A DNA stretch of 64,000 bases, from contig NZ_JAAGNZ010000001.1 in NCBI RefSeq assembly GCF_010747415.1, positions 1,550,001 through 1,614,000 on the forward strand, in the 5' to 3' direction. Shown here in pieces: positions 16,751-24,648 of this stretch (position 1 is its first letter; each line of letters begins with the position of its first letter). The notes below the pieces were generated by a model that ran no database searches, was not told the origin of the DNA, and worked only from the letters and a program-made list of their open reading frames with translations. This stretch comes from Spirosoma agri. Its GTDB lineage: Bacteria > Bacteroidota > Bacteroidia > Cytophagales > Spirosomataceae. A program made the translations under genes and the position numbers.

Positions 16751-18355
16751 CTACGTCATTGGCAGGAAAACGCAGAATGTAGCACCGTTCCCTTCCCGGC
16801 TGATTGCGGTGATGTGCCCGTTGTGAATCTCCACAACTTTCTTGCAAATGGCCAGGCCTATCCCCGTGCCGGCATAATTCATCCGGCCATGAAGCCGCTG
16901 AAAAATGGTAAAAATCCGATCCAGGTAGCGTTCGTCGAAGCCTATACCATTATCCGTAATAGTTATAACCGCGAAACGACGGCCAGCCTGTGACACATCA
17001 GCTGCGATCAGCGCGTCGGGTAGGTCGGCATTCGTAGCGACACGACCGCTGATCACAACGCGGGGGGCAATAAGAACACCAGTCGCGCTGAGTTGCTGAA
17101 ATTTGAGGGCATTACTCAGTAAGTTTTGGAAGAGTTGCCGAAGCAGAGAGGCATCGCCCCACACGGCTGGTAAAGCATCGATCTGGAGTTCGGCTTTTCG
17201 ATCGTAGATCATCAGCTCCAGATCGTCGGCTACGGCTGCAACCAACTGGTTGAGGTCTACCAAGCTGAAGGTATCGGCGTTGCCCGATAGTCGGGAGAAC
17301 GCCAGCAAGTCTTGCACCAGCGACCGCATGCGTCCGGCTGAGGTCTGCATACGCCGGACCAGGTCAGACGCCGATTCGCTCAGTTCAGCCGCAAACTGTT
17401 CTGTCAGCACATCGCCGAACGAAACAATTTTGCGCAATGGCTCCTGCAAATCGTGCGAAGCCACATAGGCAAACTGCTCTAAATTATGGTTGGAACGATG
17501 CAATTCCTGCACCGTAGTCTCAAGTTGCTGGCGCATTTGCTTGGCCTCCGTAATATCCTGCGCGGTGGCGACGAAGCCGTCATTCAGGTGATTCAACGTG
17601 ATGTCGAACCACCGATCAAGAACGGGTACAAATTCTTCCAGACGTATGATCTCGTCGGTGTGAAGCAGTTGCCGCAACTGGTCCATACGGTCCGGCTTGA
17701 GCGGATAAATATCCGTAAGTAACAAACCCGTAAACCCCATATCGAGATGACTAACCAGCTTGTCGAACCGACGATTGGTGAGCGTAACCTGAAAATTGAT
17801 AAGTTGCTGCTGCGTATTTCGAACCGCTTCGAACACGACAATGGCGTTCGGTGATGAATTAAGAATGCCATTGAGCAGCATGGTCTGCCGGGCAAGCCGA
17901 CGGGCGGTTTGGTGTAGACCGCTGGTTTCCGTATACGAGAGTAGCAACCCATCGCGACCAAATGGGGCTGCTGACTGGACTACCCAAATATCCTGTTCGT
18001 CAATCTTAAAACTCTGTTCAATGCGCTGTGCTTCACCGGATTCTACGACCTTAATGTAGGTGTGCCACAGTTTTGTTTCACAGATCGAGGGGAAAAAGTC
18101 GGTCAGTAGTCGCCCAGTGATGTCGTCTGTTCCGTCGTAGTCGCCATATAAGGTGTCTTTTAAGGCCGTCTGATTGGCAAATCGATAGCGAAAATTGATG
18201 ATTGATCCATCCGGCGAATCATTTTCCCGAACGGCTACCAACCCGACTAATCCATTGATCGAATACGTTAAAACCTGTTGCCAAAGGAGAGCTTGTTCTA
18301 CGGTAGATAGTTCAATGCCAGGCGGGGCTGCCTGCGACAGTGGTGAAGAATTCAT
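16751..18355 (-). CDS. PAS-domain sensor histidine kinase (soluble)
   Basis: The 534-residue kinase has two PAS-like domains (about 22-145 and 158-270), a short coiled coil (272-294), a HisKA domain with phospho-acceptor H301 (YVASHDLQEPLRKI) and a HATPase domain with the N box (LFQNLLSNALKF, from 408), the G1 box DNGIGF (468-473) and the G2 box GTGIGLAI (497-504). No transmembrane segment is visible, so it senses a cytoplasmic signal or is soluble. No response regulator gene is adjacent, which makes it an orphan kinase. Family and catalytic competence are well supported; the signal is unknown. Confidence 0.92.
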   Translation of the reverse strand: MNSSPLSQAAPPGIELSTVEQALLWQQVLTYSINGLVGLVAVRENDSPDGSIINFRYRFANQTALKDTLYGDYDGTDDITGRLLTDFFPSICETKLWHTYIKVVESGEAQRIEQSFKIDEQDIWVVQSAAPFGRDGLLLSYTETSGLHQTARRLARQTMLLNGILNSSPNAIVVFEAVRNTQQQLINFQVTLTNRRFDKLVSHLDMGFTGLLLTDIYPLKPDRMDQLRQLLHTDEIIRLEEFVPVLDRWFDITLNHLNDGFVATAQDITEAKQMRQQLETTVQELHRSNHNLEQFAYVASHDLQEPLRKIVSFGDVLTEQFAAELSESASDLVRRMQTSAGRMRSLVQDLLAFSRLSGNADTFSLVDLNQLVAAVADDLELMIYDRKAELQIDALPAVWGDASLLRQLFQNLLSNALKFQQLSATGVLIAPRVVISGRVATNADLPDALIAADVSQAGRRFAVITITDNGIGFDERYLDRIFTIFQRLHGRMNYAGTGIGLAICKKVVEIHNGHITAISREGNGATFCVFLPMT

Positions 18356-18771
18356 GAAGGTTACGGTACATTGTTGGACAGAGATACGTATCAGTACAAC
18401 TTTAAGATTCTGTGTTTCGTATAAAAAACTTCATAAACGGATAAAAAAAACGGTGTACCGTCGATCGTTACGTTTATACGAAGTGGATGACTCGTTGTAC
18501 CGCTTTTCTCGTAAAAGAGTGAAAACAGATCAGCTCGTATGTATAAATTAATTGGCAGGAGTAGCTACAAGAATAGCGTAGTCAGGATAGATAGATAAGA
18601 TTGGCTAAACCGGAAACGTAAGGGGTACGCTACCGATTAAGAAGTACAGATGCGCCTTAATTAGGCCTATTCGGTTGCTTGCCGCTACCTGGAACCAGTA
18701 CGGGTAAACAGGCTTCGGGACGATGAGATCAGTATTAACCACAGCGTTCCGAAGCCCGTTTCAGTGATGTA
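18356..18771. other. Non-coding gap upstream of the histidine kinase
   Basis: These 416 bp lie between the kinase start and the VOC gene end. Apart from the hairpin at 18711-18756 I see only A-rich stretches and a weak inverted repeat (CTTCATAAACG near 18429 with CGTTTATACGAAG at 18470-18482). Open frames here are short and have no family resemblance. Confidence 0.5.
18711..18756 (-). terminator. Probable terminator of the VOC protein gene
   Basis: GGCTTCGGGACG (18711-18722) pairs with CGTTCCGAAGCC (18745-18756) over 12 positions with one G-T pair. The tail on the minus strand (TGTTTACC) is only weakly T-rich. It lies 15 bp past the stop codon at 18772. Confidence 0.55.
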
Positions 18772-19236
18772 TCAGTATGCTTTTGTTGACTTTGGGCTTT
18801 CGTTCAACTCGAAAAGATAGCCATCGAGGTCAGAAAAATAAATTTGGACAACCCCATCGAATCGTACCTGGCGGTGCATGGGAATGTTCTGAGCCTTCAG
18901 GTATTGCTCGGCTTTGGCAATGTCAGCTACGAAAAGTGCAAAATGGCTGCCATTCTTGTCATGCGCAATTTGCGCCGTGCGTCCATCCATTAAGTGAATC
19001 TGTTGCCCATCGCCAAGGTCGAACCAGGCCCGAATGGCTTTGAGATTATCAGGGACCGGAATCGGTTTCAAGCCCATCACATCCCGGTAGAAGACCGCAC
19101 TTTTGGCTACGTCTTGCACGTGAATAGCCAGGTGATTATGCCGGACAATGCCAAGCTTATCCTGCGCGAAAAGTGTGCCGGACGTTAGTGCACAACAGAC
19201 CAGCAAAACTAAACTGAATTGATCTTTCATACTCAA
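18772..19236 (-). CDS. Secreted VOC-family (glyoxalase/dioxygenase fold) protein
   Basis: The 154-residue protein has a signal peptide (MSMKDQFSLVLLVCCALTSGTLFAQ) and one VOC domain formed by two beta-alpha-beta-beta-beta units. The probable metal ligands are the His of RHNHLAIHVQD, the His of GSHFALFVAD and the Glu of GYLFELNE. VOC enzymes include glyoxalase I, dioxygenases and fosfomycin-resistance enzymes; the exact reaction cannot be read here. A periplasmic location is unusual for the fold. Its start lies 9 bp downstream of the stop codon of the M1 peptidase gene on the same strand, so the two may be cotranscribed. Starts at 19236 and 19230 are equivalent. Confidence 0.85.
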   Translation of the reverse strand: MSMKDQFSLVLLVCCALTSGTLFAQDKLGIVRHNHLAIHVQDVAKSAVFYRDVMGLKPIPVPDNLKAIRAWFDLGDGQQIHLMDGRTAQIAHDKNGSHFALFVADIAKAEQYLKAQNIPMHRQVRFDGVVQIYFSDLDGYLFELNESPKSTKAY

Positions 19237-19245
19237 CCAAAGAGG

Positions 19246-21273
19246 TTAACGGATCAAAACTACCCGATTCGTTTGCCCGTTTTGTTCGTCAACAGTGAGG
19301 ATGTAGCGTCCGGCAGCGAGACCGTGGATGGAGAGCGTTCGGGTGTAATCCCCAGCCCGGAGAATTGACTCCGTCAGTAGTCGGACCTGTTGCCCGAGCG
19401 CATTGGTCAGGCGTAGCGAAATCGGTCCTGCCAACCGGGTTGAAAAATCGACGGTCAATGTTTCAGCGGTCGGGTTCGGATACACGCGAAGGGTAGTTGC
19501 TGCCGGTTCGCTGAGTGCAGTGATGGGCGATAGTATAACGCTTTCCACCGTTTTTAGCAGTAAATTGTTCGGGTCGACCAACACGCCCGTTACGGTTCCT
19601 TTGGTGGGCACAACAAAGGTTTGATTTGCCTGATCATTGAAAACAGTTACTATCGTATCACCCGCAGCCGATTGTATCTGTAGTTGAACAGGCATCGTAA
19701 ACGAAGCCGGATTGGTAGCAGTCGTGATCGCATTCTGTTGCTCAAGTCGAATCGCTACCGTCTTGGCACCGTTGATGGGTGATGCCGTTGCTTTGTAGAC
19801 AGGATACCCCTGGCCATAGATCCACTGCTGGAAGAAGTAATCTAACTTTCGTCCGGACACTTGCTCGGCAATAGCCTGAAAATCGTCCGTCACCGCTGAT
19901 TTATAAGCAACCGTGGGCGAGGCCGCGTACGTGCGTAGAATAGCGAAAAAGGTCTCGTCGCCAACGATTCCCCGAAGCATGTGCAGAACCGTAGCGCCCT
20001 TTGCATACGTCCGATTGTAACTGAAAATGTTGGCTGTATTCGTGATATTCTGAACGTAGACCGAGCCGACGGCGAGCCGGGCGGGGGTCATAAAATCTGC
20101 TATGGCCGTTTGGTAACCCGCCTGACCATCGACCGATTCGGCATAGATTGCTTCAGCGTAGGAGGCAAACCCCTCATTGAGCCATATATGCTGCCACTCC
20201 CGACAGGTAATTTTATCGCCAAACCATTGGTGGGTTAATTCGTGGGCAATCACCGATGGCGTAAGCGCCCGTTCCTCCATTGATGAGATTGTCTGGTGCT
20301 CCATGCCACCCGTATTTACCCCGATTTGCGCATGGCCGTATTTTTCTCGTAAGAAGGGATAAGGCCCGAATCGATCGGTCAACAATTGAAGTATAGCCGG
20401 AGTCTGATCCAGCGAACCTTTGACTCGTGCCAGTGTCTCCGGATAAATGTAGTGCATTATAGGCAGGTTGACCCCGTCTAGGGCGACCCCGCCCGTTGTG
20501 AGTGATACAGGCGTATCGTAGCGCATATAGTTTGTCAATGCGATCGAGATCAGGTACTGCGCAATTGGGTAGCTGTTACGCCAGTGATAGGTCCGGGTGC
20601 CGTTGGGATTATCGATGGTGCGCGTAAGCAGCCCGTTTGAAACGGAAACAAACTGGGTTGGTGCTGTAACACTGACAGCCGACGAATCGGCTTTATCGCC
20701 GGGGGAGTCTTTGCAGGGGAACCAGTCGGGGGCACCGTAGGGTTCACTTAGACTCCAGATCACCGGATCATTGGTTATTTCATGTTTACCAAAGACAAAC
20801 GAGCCCTGATTACGACTATTGGGAATTCCCTGGTAATAGACCGTCAACGTAATTGCCTGGCCTGTGGTTAGCGTCTGAGCCGGATTGATCGTCAACTGAT
20901 TTTGTGCATGCTGAAACGATAGTTTCTGAGCGCCCGCTTTCACCGAATCAACCCGTAGTCCCTCACCAGTCGTAGCGGTCGTGGAGTTCAGATCGAGAAA
21001 GAAACTACTGATGGTCGTCGTACTTTTCAGGGTAATGGTTGCTGCGCCACGCAGGTAGTTGGGGGTATGCGTTAGTGAAAGATCCAGGCCGTAGTACGTG
21101 ACGTCTATGGTTGGATCACCAGCGTAAGCGATTCGAGCTTTGGGACTGGCAGCCAGCCGATCTGCGTAGCGAACCTTACTCAACTGACAGGCTGCGCCAC
21201 CGTCGGAGGCTGCATCGAGCTGCGCCTTCGCGATGACGGGCAGCAACAGAAAAAGAATGTAAAGTGAGCGCAT
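19246..21273 (-). CDS. Secreted M1-family metallopeptidase with T9SS C-terminal sorting domain
   Basis: The 675-residue protein has a signal peptide (1-17), an M1 aminopeptidase N-terminal beta domain, the exopeptidase motif as GGMEH (322-326, for the usual GAMEN) and the zinc site HELTH (344-348) with the third ligand E367 in NEGFASYAE. From about residue 595 a type IX secretion sorting domain follows (LRVYPNPTAETLTVDFS, then NALGQQVRLL and YILTVDEQNGQTNRVVLIR). The enzyme should be exported through T9SS and act at the cell surface or outside, trimming peptides. It precedes the VOC gene by 9 bp. Confidence 0.93.
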   Translation of the reverse strand: MRSLYILFLLLPVIAKAQLDAASDGGAACQLSKVRYADRLAASPKARIAYAGDPTIDVTYYGLDLSLTHTPNYLRGAATITLKSTTTISSFFLDLNSTTATTGEGLRVDSVKAGAQKLSFQHAQNQLTINPAQTLTTGQAITLTVYYQGIPNSRNQGSFVFGKHEITNDPVIWSLSEPYGAPDWFPCKDSPGDKADSSAVSVTAPTQFVSVSNGLLTRTIDNPNGTRTYHWRNSYPIAQYLISIALTNYMRYDTPVSLTTGGVALDGVNLPIMHYIYPETLARVKGSLDQTPAILQLLTDRFGPYPFLREKYGHAQIGVNTGGMEHQTISSMEERALTPSVIAHELTHQWFGDKITCREWQHIWLNEGFASYAEAIYAESVDGQAGYQTAIADFMTPARLAVGSVYVQNITNTANIFSYNRTYAKGATVLHMLRGIVGDETFFAILRTYAASPTVAYKSAVTDDFQAIAEQVSGRKLDYFFQQWIYGQGYPVYKATASPINGAKTVAIRLEQQNAITTATNPASFTMPVQLQIQSAAGDTIVTVFNDQANQTFVVPTKGTVTGVLVDPNNLLLKTVESVILSPITALSEPAATTLRVYPNPTAETLTVDFSTRLAGPISLRLTNALGQQVRLLTESILRAGDYTRTLSIHGLAAGRYILTVDEQNGQTNRVVLIR

Positions 21274-21335
21274 ACATGAATCACGCTTGTCGACGGGACG
21301 GGTGATACCAGAAAAACGGTGAAGTACGCGGAAAG

Positions 21336-21989
21336 TTATTGACCAGGCGGAAGCCGTTTTGTACTATCCAACTCCCGTTCAGTTTGCGCTTTCAATGCGT
21401 CGAGCTGACGTTGCTCGGCGTCGGGTAGCTGAAGCTGCCAGCCCATTGAGCCGGCTAGCTGATACATCATGTACTGGATCTGGTTATTGGCAATTTTAGG
21501 CAAGTCGCTCTGAAGGGCCCGTTCGTTCATCGCCTGCTTGGCGTCGTCCAGAATTTTCGTATAGTCTTCGCTATGGAAGTGGTTGAGGTAACCAGCCTGG
21601 ATGTCGTAAAATTTATAGTCTGTATCGATGGACAGTACCTCCGGTTCCGGAAACGATTCGATTGCCAGTATTTTGGCACCGTTTTCATCGGTTCTGAAGC
21701 GAACCTTAGCAAAGTCGAAGCCTACCAACACCTTGGACTTGGCAATGATCATTGCCTTTTTCGGATCGTTGAGGACGTAGAGAATTTTCTTCTGATCCTG
21801 GTAATTATAAATTTCGGAGAAATACCCTTCGGCCATAACAACTTTGAACACTTTCTCGATGCGTTCGAGCAACAGTGTCGATTCACGTCGAGCGTCCGTT
21901 TGACCGGATCGTTTACGGAGCACATTGGCGAAGGCAACACCGCCCCCGGCACCGACAAGCAGTAATAACGCAGTTGTGAAAAAATCCAT
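21336..21989 (-). CDS. DUF4230-family membrane-anchored protein
   Basis: The 217-residue protein has an N-terminal hydrophobic helix (about 4-22) and a soluble domain with the features of DUF4230: LERIEKVFKVVMAEGYFSEIY, KKAMIIAKSKVLVGFDFAKV and a C-terminal helical region. No enzyme motif is known for the family. It lies 62 bp upstream of the M1 peptidase on the same strand. Function is not known; the family assignment is from recalled motifs. Confidence 0.75.
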   Translation of the reverse strand: MDFFTTALLLLVGAGGGVAFANVLRKRSGQTDARRESTLLLERIEKVFKVVMAEGYFSEIYNYQDQKKILYVLNDPKKAMIIAKSKVLVGFDFAKVRFRTDENGAKILAIESFPEPEVLSIDTDYKFYDIQAGYLNHFHSEDYTKILDDAKQAMNERALQSDLPKIANNQIQYMMYQLAGSMGWQLQLPDAEQRQLDALKAQTERELDSTKRLPPGQ

Positions 21990-22132
21990 CAGGGCAAAGT
22001 CAGGTTATGGTTTGGCCGCTTCCGTTCGACGCTGTTCAATGACCATCTGACCAGCGTTGGCAACGTAGGCTGAAGTGGTGTGTGGGTCATGGATTGGCAA
22101 AGAAACAGATTTTGTGCGGCTTTGTTGACAAC

Positions 22133-22159
22133 AAAAAAAGGGCCATCACTGACCCTTTC
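22133..22159 (-). terminator. Terminator of rny
   Basis: On the minus strand AAAGGG-TCAGTGATGG-CCCTTT is followed by a T-tract (TTTTTTTG). It begins 26 bp after the rny stop codon. Confidence 0.75.
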
Positions 22160-22185
22160 TTATCTATAGAATTCACGCCGTATAG

Positions 22186-23796
22186 CTATTTGGCGTAGGC
22201 GACTGCCCGCATTTCCCGAATAACCGTTACTTTGATCTGGCCGGGGTACTGCATCTCTTTCTCGATTTTCTGCGAAATCTCATAGGACAGAACACCGGCC
22301 CGCTCATCGGAAACGTGGTCGGCATCCACCATGATACGTAATTCACGACCCGCCTGAATCGCGTAGCATTTGGTTACGCCGGGGAAATTACCCGCCAGTT
22401 CTTCCAGTTCTTTAAGCCGTTTGATATACGATTCCATCATCTCCCGACGGGCACCTGGCCGCGAACCGGAAACGGCATCACAGACCTGTACGATTGGCGA
22501 GATCATGCTGGTCATCTCGATTTCGTCATGGTGGGCACCAATGGCGTTGATGACTTCGGGATTCTCTTTGTATTTCTTGGCTAATTCCATGCCCAGAATA
22601 GCATGGGGTAGTTCGGCCTCTTCGGGCCATACTTTACCAATGTCGTGGAGTAAACCAGCACGTTTTGCCAGCTTGGCGTTCAGGCCCAGTTCAGCGGCCA
22701 TCGTCGCGCAGAGCTTGGCTACTTCGCGGGAGTGCTGGAGCAGGTTCTGGCCGTAGCTGGAGCGGAAACGCATCCGACCGATCATCTTGATCAGTTCGGG
22801 GTGGAGGCCGTGAATACCAAGATCGATGACCGTACGCTCACCAATTTCCACGATTTCATCTTCGATGTTCTTGCGGGTCTTGGCAACGATTTCTTCAATG
22901 CGGGCCGGGTGAATACGACCGTCCTGTACAAGCCGGTGCAACGATAGCCGGGCGATTTCGCGTCGAACCGGATCGAAACCGGAAATAATGATGGCTTCGG
23001 GCGTGTCGTCGACAATGATCTCGACGCCGGTTGCTGCTTCCAGCGCACGAATGTTGCGACCTTCGCGACCAATAACTTTGCCTTTCACATCGTCAGATTC
23101 GATGTTGAACACCGACACGCAGTTTTCAATGGCATGCTCGGTAGCCGTCCGCTGAATGGTCTCGATGACAACCTTTTTCGCTTCTTTGGTTGCAGTCAAT
23201 TTTGCTTCTTCAACAATGTTCTTGATAAAGGACGAAGCTCGGGTTTCGGCTTCGGCTTTCAGATTGTCGATAAGCTGCTCCCGCGCCTGGTCGGCAGAGA
23301 GACCGGCTATTTTTTCAAGCTGAGCGACCTGATCCGCCAACATACGATCGGCCTCCTGCTGACGCCGGTCAACGTCTTCCCGACGTTTATTGAGCGCATC
23401 GACTTGCTGCGTCAGGCTGTTTTTCTGCTGACCGAGTTCGTTCCGTTGCTGATTCAGCTCATTCTCCCGGTTTCGTTGCTGGTCGGCCTGCTGGTTGAGC
23501 TGTTGCTCGCGCTGTTTGAGTTTAGTTTCGTTCTGAAGGAGTAGATTTCGTTTTTGATTCGTTGTCTCTTCAAATTCGGTTTTTAACTTCAGGTACTTTT
23601 CTTTTGCCTCCAGCATCCGGTCTTTCTTAATGGTCTCGGCCTGCAATTCAGCATTTTTCACTATAGACGCTGCTTTTTCTTCAGCTTCCTGTTCGCGTTT
23701 GGCATGATCGCCCGCCATTGTCCGGCGGCCAATCAGTAGCCCAATCCCTCCACCCGCCAGGGCGGCAAAGACGGCTAACCAAAGTGGGATATCCAT
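22186..23796 (-). CDS. rny: Ribonuclease Y
   Basis: RNase Y is a membrane-anchored endoribonuclease that starts mRNA decay. The 536-residue protein has an N-terminal transmembrane helix ([23 protein letters not shown]), a long Gln/Glu/Lys-rich coiled coil (about 30-190), a KH domain ([32 protein letters not shown], about 240-275) and an HD domain with the metal motif LLHDIGK (about 380). The frame opens 12 codons upstream (23832), but the ATG at 23794-23796 starts the membrane helix as in the family. It ends the block pheT - coiled-coil protein - zapA - rny. Confidence 0.96.
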   Translation of the reverse strand: MDIPLWLAVFAALAGGGIGLLIGRRTMAGDHAKREQEAEEKAASIVKNAELQAETIKKDRMLEAKEKYLKLKTEFEETTNQKRNLLLQNETKLKQREQQLNQQADQQRNRENELNQQRNELGQQKNSLTQQVDALNKRREDVDRRQQEADRMLADQVAQLEKIAGLSADQAREQLIDNLKAEAETRASSFIKNIVEEAKLTATKEAKKVVIETIQRTATEHAIENCVSVFNIESDDVKGKVIGREGRNIRALEAATGVEIIVDDTPEAIIISGFDPVRREIARLSLHRLVQDGRIHPARIEEIVAKTRKNIEDEIVEIGERTVIDLGIHGLHPELIKMIGRMRFRSSYGQNLLQHSREVAKLCATMAAELGLNAKLAKRAGLLHDIGKVWPEEAELPHAILGMELAKKYKENPEVINAIGAHHDEIEMTSMISPIVQVCDAVSGSRPGARREMMESYIKRLKELEELAGNFPGVTKCYAIQAGRELRIMVDADHVSDERAGVLSYEISQKIEKEMQYPGQIKVTVIREMRAVAYAK

Positions 23797-23899
23797 TGTA
23801 CTTATATCGTTTGGGGTGAACAAATAAACCATTCAACCTGCCCTGATACGAGTGCCCTGTGTATGCCCGGAGCATTGTGGGGTGGGTGACCCGCCGTTT

Positions 23900-24187
23900 T
23901 TATGTTGTTATGGCCGGCGTGACGACCTGATCTAACTGAGTTATTTTGTCAAACACCATTTGTTGTAATCGTTGCACTTGTCGTTCTCCTCTGAGCTTGG
24001 TAATGAGGCAATCGAAAGCTATCCGCGCCAGAGCATCCTGCGTATCACTAATGCCCAGCTCTCGATAATGCTTCAGTTCATCCTGAAGCATTTTAGCGGC
24101 TTCGCGCACGATTGCTTCCGACTCCGACTCCACGAAGAGTCTGTAGTATCGGTCGGCAATTTTTACGCGAATAGACAGTTCTTCCAT
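23900..24187 (-). CDS. zapA: Cell division protein ZapA
   Basis: ZapA cross-links FtsZ filaments at the division ring. The 95-residue protein begins MEELSIRVKIADRYYRLFVE, the typical ZapA N-terminal beta hairpin, and continues with a helix carrying the family pattern EAIVREAAKMLQDEL and a C-terminal coiled coil (QVQRLQQMVFDKITQLD). Length fits the family. It sits between a small coiled-coil protein and rny on the same strand, with 104 bp to rny. Confidence 0.88.
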   Translation of the reverse strand: MEELSIRVKIADRYYRLFVESESEAIVREAAKMLQDELKHYRELGISDTQDALARIAFDCLITKLRGERQVQRLQQMVFDKITQLDQVVTPAITT

Positions 24188-24234
24188 CGCAGCGGTCGGC
24201 TCAGAATAGGCAAAAGCCCGGAGCCAATTTGGGT

Positions 24235-24573
24235 TTATGACAAACTACTCAAGTGAGCTATACACCGTTCTAGTTCCCGGATATACTCGTCGAGTTGTTT
24301 TTTTAATTCGGCATTCGTATCTGTCTGTGACAGATTGGTACTTACAATAATACCAAAGTCTTTTGACTTTAGTACCTTTTTCTCTGAATTATCTAATTTT
24401 TTCTGTAACTCTTTTGTGGCCGTTTGTTCTTTTTTCAGGCTCTCATTTAGGTCGTTATTGGTGCTTTCCAGTTGAGCTATCCGCCTTTTTGCATCGTCAC
24501 ATACACCTTTCAACAACACGACTTTACGCTCGAGTTGCTCAACCAAGGCCACGATTTGATGCTCACTGATCAC
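24235..24573 (-). CDS. Small coiled-coil protein upstream of zapA
   Basis: The 112-residue product is almost entirely heptad-like helix (about 6-70 and 86-108), with LEQLERKVVLLK and LKKEQTATKELQKKLDNSEKKV, and no signal peptide or membrane helix. A short non-helical block (KDFGIIVSTNLSQTDTNAEL) separates the helices. I do not recognise a named family. Its place 47 bp before zapA suggests a cell-division or FtsZ-ring role, and ZapB, which binds ZapA, is also a short coiled coil. That link is inference. Confidence 0.7.
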   Translation of the reverse strand: MISEHQIVALVEQLERKVVLLKGVCDDAKRRIAQLESTNNDLNESLKKEQTATKELQKKLDNSEKKVLKSKDFGIIVSTNLSQTDTNAELKKQLDEYIRELERCIAHLSSLS

Positions 24574-24648
24574 GTTTTTCTGAGTGATGATGTGCCTGCG
24601 TAAATGAGTCGGTAATCACCTGAAAACCACCAGCCGCGCACGCACAGA

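Noticed and set aside
18195..18551. 118-codon plus-strand open frame
   Set aside because: It overlaps the histidine kinase start in antisense and shows no domain.
23797..23899. 6S RNA between zapA and rny, as seen after zapA in proteobacteria
   Set aside because: The gap of 103 bp is too short and shows no long self-complementary structure.
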